A stretch of 64,000 bases of DNA from Marinobacter sp. LQ44 (GTDB lineage Bacteria > Pseudomonadota > Gammaproteobacteria > Pseudomonadales > Oleiphilaceae): the NCBI RefSeq assembly GCF_001447155.2, contig NZ_CP014754.1:2852001-2916000 (forward strand), written 5' to 3'. The position numbers were made by a program, and so were the translations under genes. Under the pieces are notes generated by a model that saw nothing but the letters and a program-made list of their open reading frames with translations, had not been told where the DNA came from and ran no database searches. Of the stretch, positions 61,122 through 64,000 are shown in pieces (positions within the stretch are counted from its first letter, which is position 1; each line of letters begins with the position of its first letter).

Positions 61122-62117
61122 ATGAACCAGCCTGTTAATCCTGCCGATATCCACAAAGCCATTGTCGAGCAGCAAAAGATCCAGGACCGCAAGAAATTGA
61201 TGGTGAACGGCGTTCTGCTGCTGTTGCTGCTGGCCGCGCCCTTCGTGATGTACCCGGTCTTCCTGATGAAGATCCTGTGTTTTGCCTTGTTTGCGGTGGC
61301 CTTTAACCTGCTGTTCGGGTTTACCGGTTTGCTGTCCTTCGGCCATGCCGCCTTCCTGGCCACCGGAGGCTACACCACGGGCTACCTGCTCAGTAATTTC
61401 TCCGGCCTGACCACGGAGATGGGGATTATTGCCGGTACCGCCATGGCCACCCTGTTGGGGCTGGCCTTTGCGTTACTGTCGATCCGCCGGCAAGGCATAT
61501 ACTTTGCCATGGTGACCCTGGCGTTGGCACAGCTGGTGTTTTTCTTCTTTGTGCAGTCGGAATTCACCGGCGGCGAAGACGGCATGCACGGCATCCCCCG
61601 GGGCGAGCTGTTTGGTCTGATTAACCTCGAAGACAACCTCAACATGTACTACTTCGTGCTGGTGGTGTTTATCGCCTGTTACCTGCTGGTGCAGCGCATT
61701 GTCGGCAGTCCGTACGGGCAGATCCTGAAAGCCATCAAGCAGAACGAACCTCGGGCGGTCTCGCTGGGTTACAACGTGGATCGCTACAAGATCCTGGCCT
61801 TTGTGATCTCCGCCGCGCTGGCGGGTCTGGCCGGCTCCATGAAATCCGTGGTGTTCCAGCTGGCGTCACTGAACGATGCCCATTGGCATATGTCGGGCGA
61901 AGTTATTCTGATGACACTGGTTGGAGGTATGGGCACGCTGCTCGGACCGGTGGTGGGCGCCACCTTTGTGGTGAACATAGAGTATCTGTTGTCGCAGGGC
62001 CCGCTACGTGACTGGGTAGACCCCATCCTGGGTGGCACCTTTGTGCTAACCGTTCTGGCGTTCCGCAGCGGTATTGTGGGTGAAATCCAAAAATTCATAA
62101 AAAAGAACTTGGGGTGA
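61122..62117 (+). CDS. livM: Branched-chain-type ABC permease (LivM-like)
   Basis: Second permease of 331 residues with an N-terminal cytoplasmic stretch (about 25 residues) and about nine helices. Family marks are LLFGFTGLLSFGHAAFLATG, SIRRQGIYFAMVTLALAQLV and ILMTLVGGMGTLLGPVVGAT. It pairs with LivH to form the membrane pore. GC-rich like livH. The following gap of 414 bp separates it from the porin. Confidence 0.93.
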   Translation: MNQPVNPADIHKAIVEQQKIQDRKKLMVNGVLLLLLLAAPFVMYPVFLMKILCFALFAVAFNLLFGFTGLLSFGHAAFLATGGYTTGYLLSNFSGLTTEMGIIAGTAMATLLGLAFALLSIRRQGIYFAMVTLALAQLVFFFFVQSEFTGGEDGMHGIPRGELFGLINLEDNLNMYYFVLVVFIACYLLVQRIVGSPYGQILKAIKQNEPRAVSLGYNVDRYKILAFVISAALAGLAGSMKSVVFQLASLNDAHWHMSGEVILMTLVGGMGTLLGPVVGATFVVNIEYLLSQGPLRDWVDPILGGTFVLTVLAFRSGIVGEIQKFIKKNLG

Positions 62118-62531
62118 TTTAAACAGGATGTGGCTGGTTTTATTTTGGCGAATTGAGCTACTAGTCATTCTAAATAACGAAATTTATAGCTTACTGCAAA
62201 AATCCATAAAGACAGTATTTCTATAAGTAAAAGCTACGTGACTAAAAGACATTATCTCAGTTCTACTGATATTCTGAAGTTGAAATTAAATTCGTGGGTA
62301 TTCGATTTATTCCGGCAGTGGGCATTAATTTTTGGTGCCCTGAAAAATTAGTGTACGGATCTAGATTTTCTAAATGTTAGACATATACGTTGAAACCGAA
62401 TATATGCATCAAGCCGCCCCCCCCCCTTTGAGAGGGGAGCCCATCAGAGGGGTGCATTACGATTGCTTGAGCATCACAAATTAAGTTTGAGATGCAAGTA
62501 GGTTTCAATAATTTCAAAAAGGAAATAATTA
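62118..62531. other. Intergenic region before the DcaP-like porin
   Basis: AT-rich with no gene seen. It carries a member of the C-run/G-run hairpin family at 62413-62440 (GCCGCCCC... TTTGAGAGGGGAGC). A promoter for the porin is expected here but was not fixed. Confidence 0.55.
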
Positions 62532-63680
62532 ATGCACTATAACAAAACCAATATCTATAAACTAAGCGCCCTTGCAGCAATTACTATGTTTTCTACATGT
62601 TCGGTATCTGCCTTTGAACTAGATGTGGCTGATATGAAGGCTAGCATTTATGGATATGCGAAGCTCGACATGATTTATGACGTTGACGGGTATATTGGAC
62701 CTACTGTTACCCACCGTCTAATTTCCCTCGACAGTCAGGAGGGAGCGGAGGGGCATGCTAATCTTCACGCCTTTGAAAGTCGATTAGGGTTTAAGACTTC
62801 CACTCCCGTCGCCGGAAGCACGCTCAACACAACTATCGAGGGCGATTTTTACGGAGGTGGAGGCGGTCAGTTCCGACTGCGACATGCATATGGTGAATGG
62901 AATGGAGTTCTTGCAGGGCAAACATGGACGAATTTTGGAGGTTTCCTGGGTTTTACGCCGGTTGTTGATTTCACTGCTCAGTTTGGACAGGGGAACATTA
63001 CACGCCAAGCACAGTTGCGATATACGAGCGGTGGATTATCCATAGCATTGGAGGACCCCGGAAACATCGGAAGCAATGTTGATATGACTAATAGCCCCAG
63101 TACTGATGATGAGTTAAAGAATGGATATCCCGATTTAACTCTTCGGTATGGAGATCGTTATGGCGCTATTAGTTATGGCGTCTCCACGGTTTTAAGAGAG
63201 ATCGCATATTACAATTCGGCTAGTAATAGCGATGAAAGTATTCTGGGCTGGGGAGTAAATTTTGAGGCTGCTTCAAAGGTGACGGATAGATTTACCCTTA
63301 GGGGCGCATTTACTCATGGTGATGGGTTGGGGGGCTATCTTTACGGGTCACCTAGTGGTTCCGGATTTATTGACGCTAGCGGCTCTGTAGAGGGAATTAA
63401 GGGTGTTGGCGGCACTGTTGGAATGACGATTTCGGTTGGTACCGGAAACGTGAATGTTGCCTATGGAATTGCAACGGTGGACTTGGATGATGCAGTTGGC
63501 CAGGGTGCAATGTCTTCGCTAGCGACCGACAGAGCGGAAAGCATCTACCTAAATTATATTTGGTCACCTGCTAAGCGTATCAACTATGGCGTTGAGGCCG
63601 GTTATCACAGTCGTAGAACACAAAGTGGCGAGGAGGGTGATGCAGTTCGTCTACAAGGAATGGTGAAGTATGTTTTCTGA
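62532..63680 (+). CDS. DcaP-like outer-membrane porin
   Basis: A 382-residue barrel of the same family as 885-2063, likely the outer-membrane entry for the compound taken up by the adjacent ABC importer. The signal peptide ends at SVSAFEL. Motifs: MKASIYGYAKLDMIYDVDGY, HAFESRLGFKTSTPV, FRLRHAYGEWNGVLAGQTW, FGGFLGFTPVVDF and a final MVKYVF. A GGAAATAA ribosome site precedes the ATG. A terminator follows. Confidence 0.85.
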   Translation: MHYNKTNIYKLSALAAITMFSTCSVSAFELDVADMKASIYGYAKLDMIYDVDGYIGPTVTHRLISLDSQEGAEGHANLHAFESRLGFKTSTPVAGSTLNTTIEGDFYGGGGGQFRLRHAYGEWNGVLAGQTWTNFGGFLGFTPVVDFTAQFGQGNITRQAQLRYTSGGLSIALEDPGNIGSNVDMTNSPSTDDELKNGYPDLTLRYGDRYGAISYGVSTVLREIAYYNSASNSDESILGWGVNFEAASKVTDRFTLRGAFTHGDGLGGYLYGSPSGSGFIDASGSVEGIKGVGGTVGMTISVGTGNVNVAYGIATVDLDDAVGQGAMSSLATDRAESIYLNYIWSPAKRINYGVEAGYHSRRTQSGEEGDAVRLQGMVKYVF

Positions 63681-63744
63681 CGTGCCGTATATGAAAATGT
63701 TTGGATAGAATAAAGTCTTATCCCGAATATAAAGAGGCATTTTG

Positions 63745-63776
63745 CCCTCGTTGGTATCTTGCCAACGGGGGATTTT
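63745..63776 (+). terminator. Rho-independent terminator after the porin
   Basis: 10-bp stem CCCTCGTTGG (63745-63754) and CCAACGGGGG (63762-63771) followed by ATTTTACTT. It ends the porin transcript and probably the catabolic cluster. Confidence 0.82.
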
Positions 63777-64000
63777 ACTTGGTGGAGTGTAGAGTTTAGC
63801 AAATCTATTAGAAAGTCAAAGTATTCATTTTAATATTTTAATAATATATTGTGCTAGTGTTTGTGATAATAATAAATAAGTAAAAGTGTAAATTCACGAT
63901 AAGAATAAAATTCTCTCAATAACAATTAAGTTTGAAATTGGCAAGATCGAATATATTGACTTAATTAAATTTACCTTGCAAAACGTGCCCGCCCCCCCTT
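63777..64000. other. AT-rich end of the window
   Basis: No gene seen. The window ends within another C-run (GCCCGCCCCCCCTT from about 63987), possibly the left arm of a further hairpin of the recurring family. Confidence 0.5.

Noticed and set aside
1..64000. CRISPR arrays, tRNA and rRNA genes, classical defence systems
   Set aside because: No regularly spaced repeats, no cloverleaf-like sequence and no restriction, BREX, CBASS or similar gene set was recognised on reading both strands.

Overview
The window looks like accessory DNA of a marine gammaproteobacterium, most like Marinobacter or a relative. That is an inference from the protein style (DcaP-type and OprO/P-type porins, Czc-type metal efflux, a quinohaemoprotein alcohol dehydrogenase with NarL-type regulator, acyl-CoA catabolism). 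No rRNA, tRNA or CRISPR array was seen. The stretch is packed with nested insertions and broken genes.

Layout. 1-3.7 kb: outer-membrane porin genes on the minus strand, with a frameshifted porin at the left edge and a TonB-receptor scrap. 4.0-11.8 kb: a complete heavy-metal RND efflux operon (czcC, czcB, czcA) facing a two-component system. 11.9-22.7 kb: a pile of mobile DNA: an intact IS3 element; a second czcC copy split by an IS1380 element (4-bp target duplication TTAG) and cut off by an IS21-type element; and, inside the istA gene of that IS21, a recombinase-in-trio (RIT) element with 61-bp inverted ends and a 6-bp target duplication.

22.84-40.26 kb is the main find: a 17.4-kb mobile element bounded by 9-bp inverted repeats (TTATCACTG) and a 6-bp direct repeat (TTACGG). 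It sits inside a secreted nuclease-like gene; removing it together with one 6-bp repeat restores an uninterrupted reading frame across the site. Its mobility half is an apparent seven-gene minus-strand operon, most genes overlapping the next: three tyrosine recombinases (one very divergent), three small proteins, and a RecD-like helicase. Its cargo half is an alcohol-oxidation cassette: AcoR-like sigma-54 activator, outer-membrane channel, PQQ/haem c alcohol dehydrogenase, aldehyde dehydrogenase and a NarL-type regulator. The cargo is bracketed by an imperfect direct repeat.

40.3-43.3 kb holds the other half of the split nuclease gene, a small two-gene unit, an integron-integrase-like remnant, and an IS3 fragment fused to a broken membrane-protein gene. 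43.6-63.7 kb is a catabolic gene cluster: acyl-CoA dehydrogenase, enoyl-CoA hydratase, 3-hydroxyacyl-CoA dehydrogenase (SDR), MBL-fold hydrolase, acyl-CoA ligase, SCP-x-like thiolase, MalT-like LuxR regulator, alpha-methylacyl-CoA racemase-like enzyme, a branched-chain-type ABC importer (LivG, F, K, H, M) and a DcaP-like porin. Together they could import a carboxylated, probably branched compound, activate it to its CoA ester and shorten it by beta-oxidation. IS630, IS66 and IS21 remnants interrupt the cluster, and a family of C-run/G-run hairpins recurs in its intergenic gaps.
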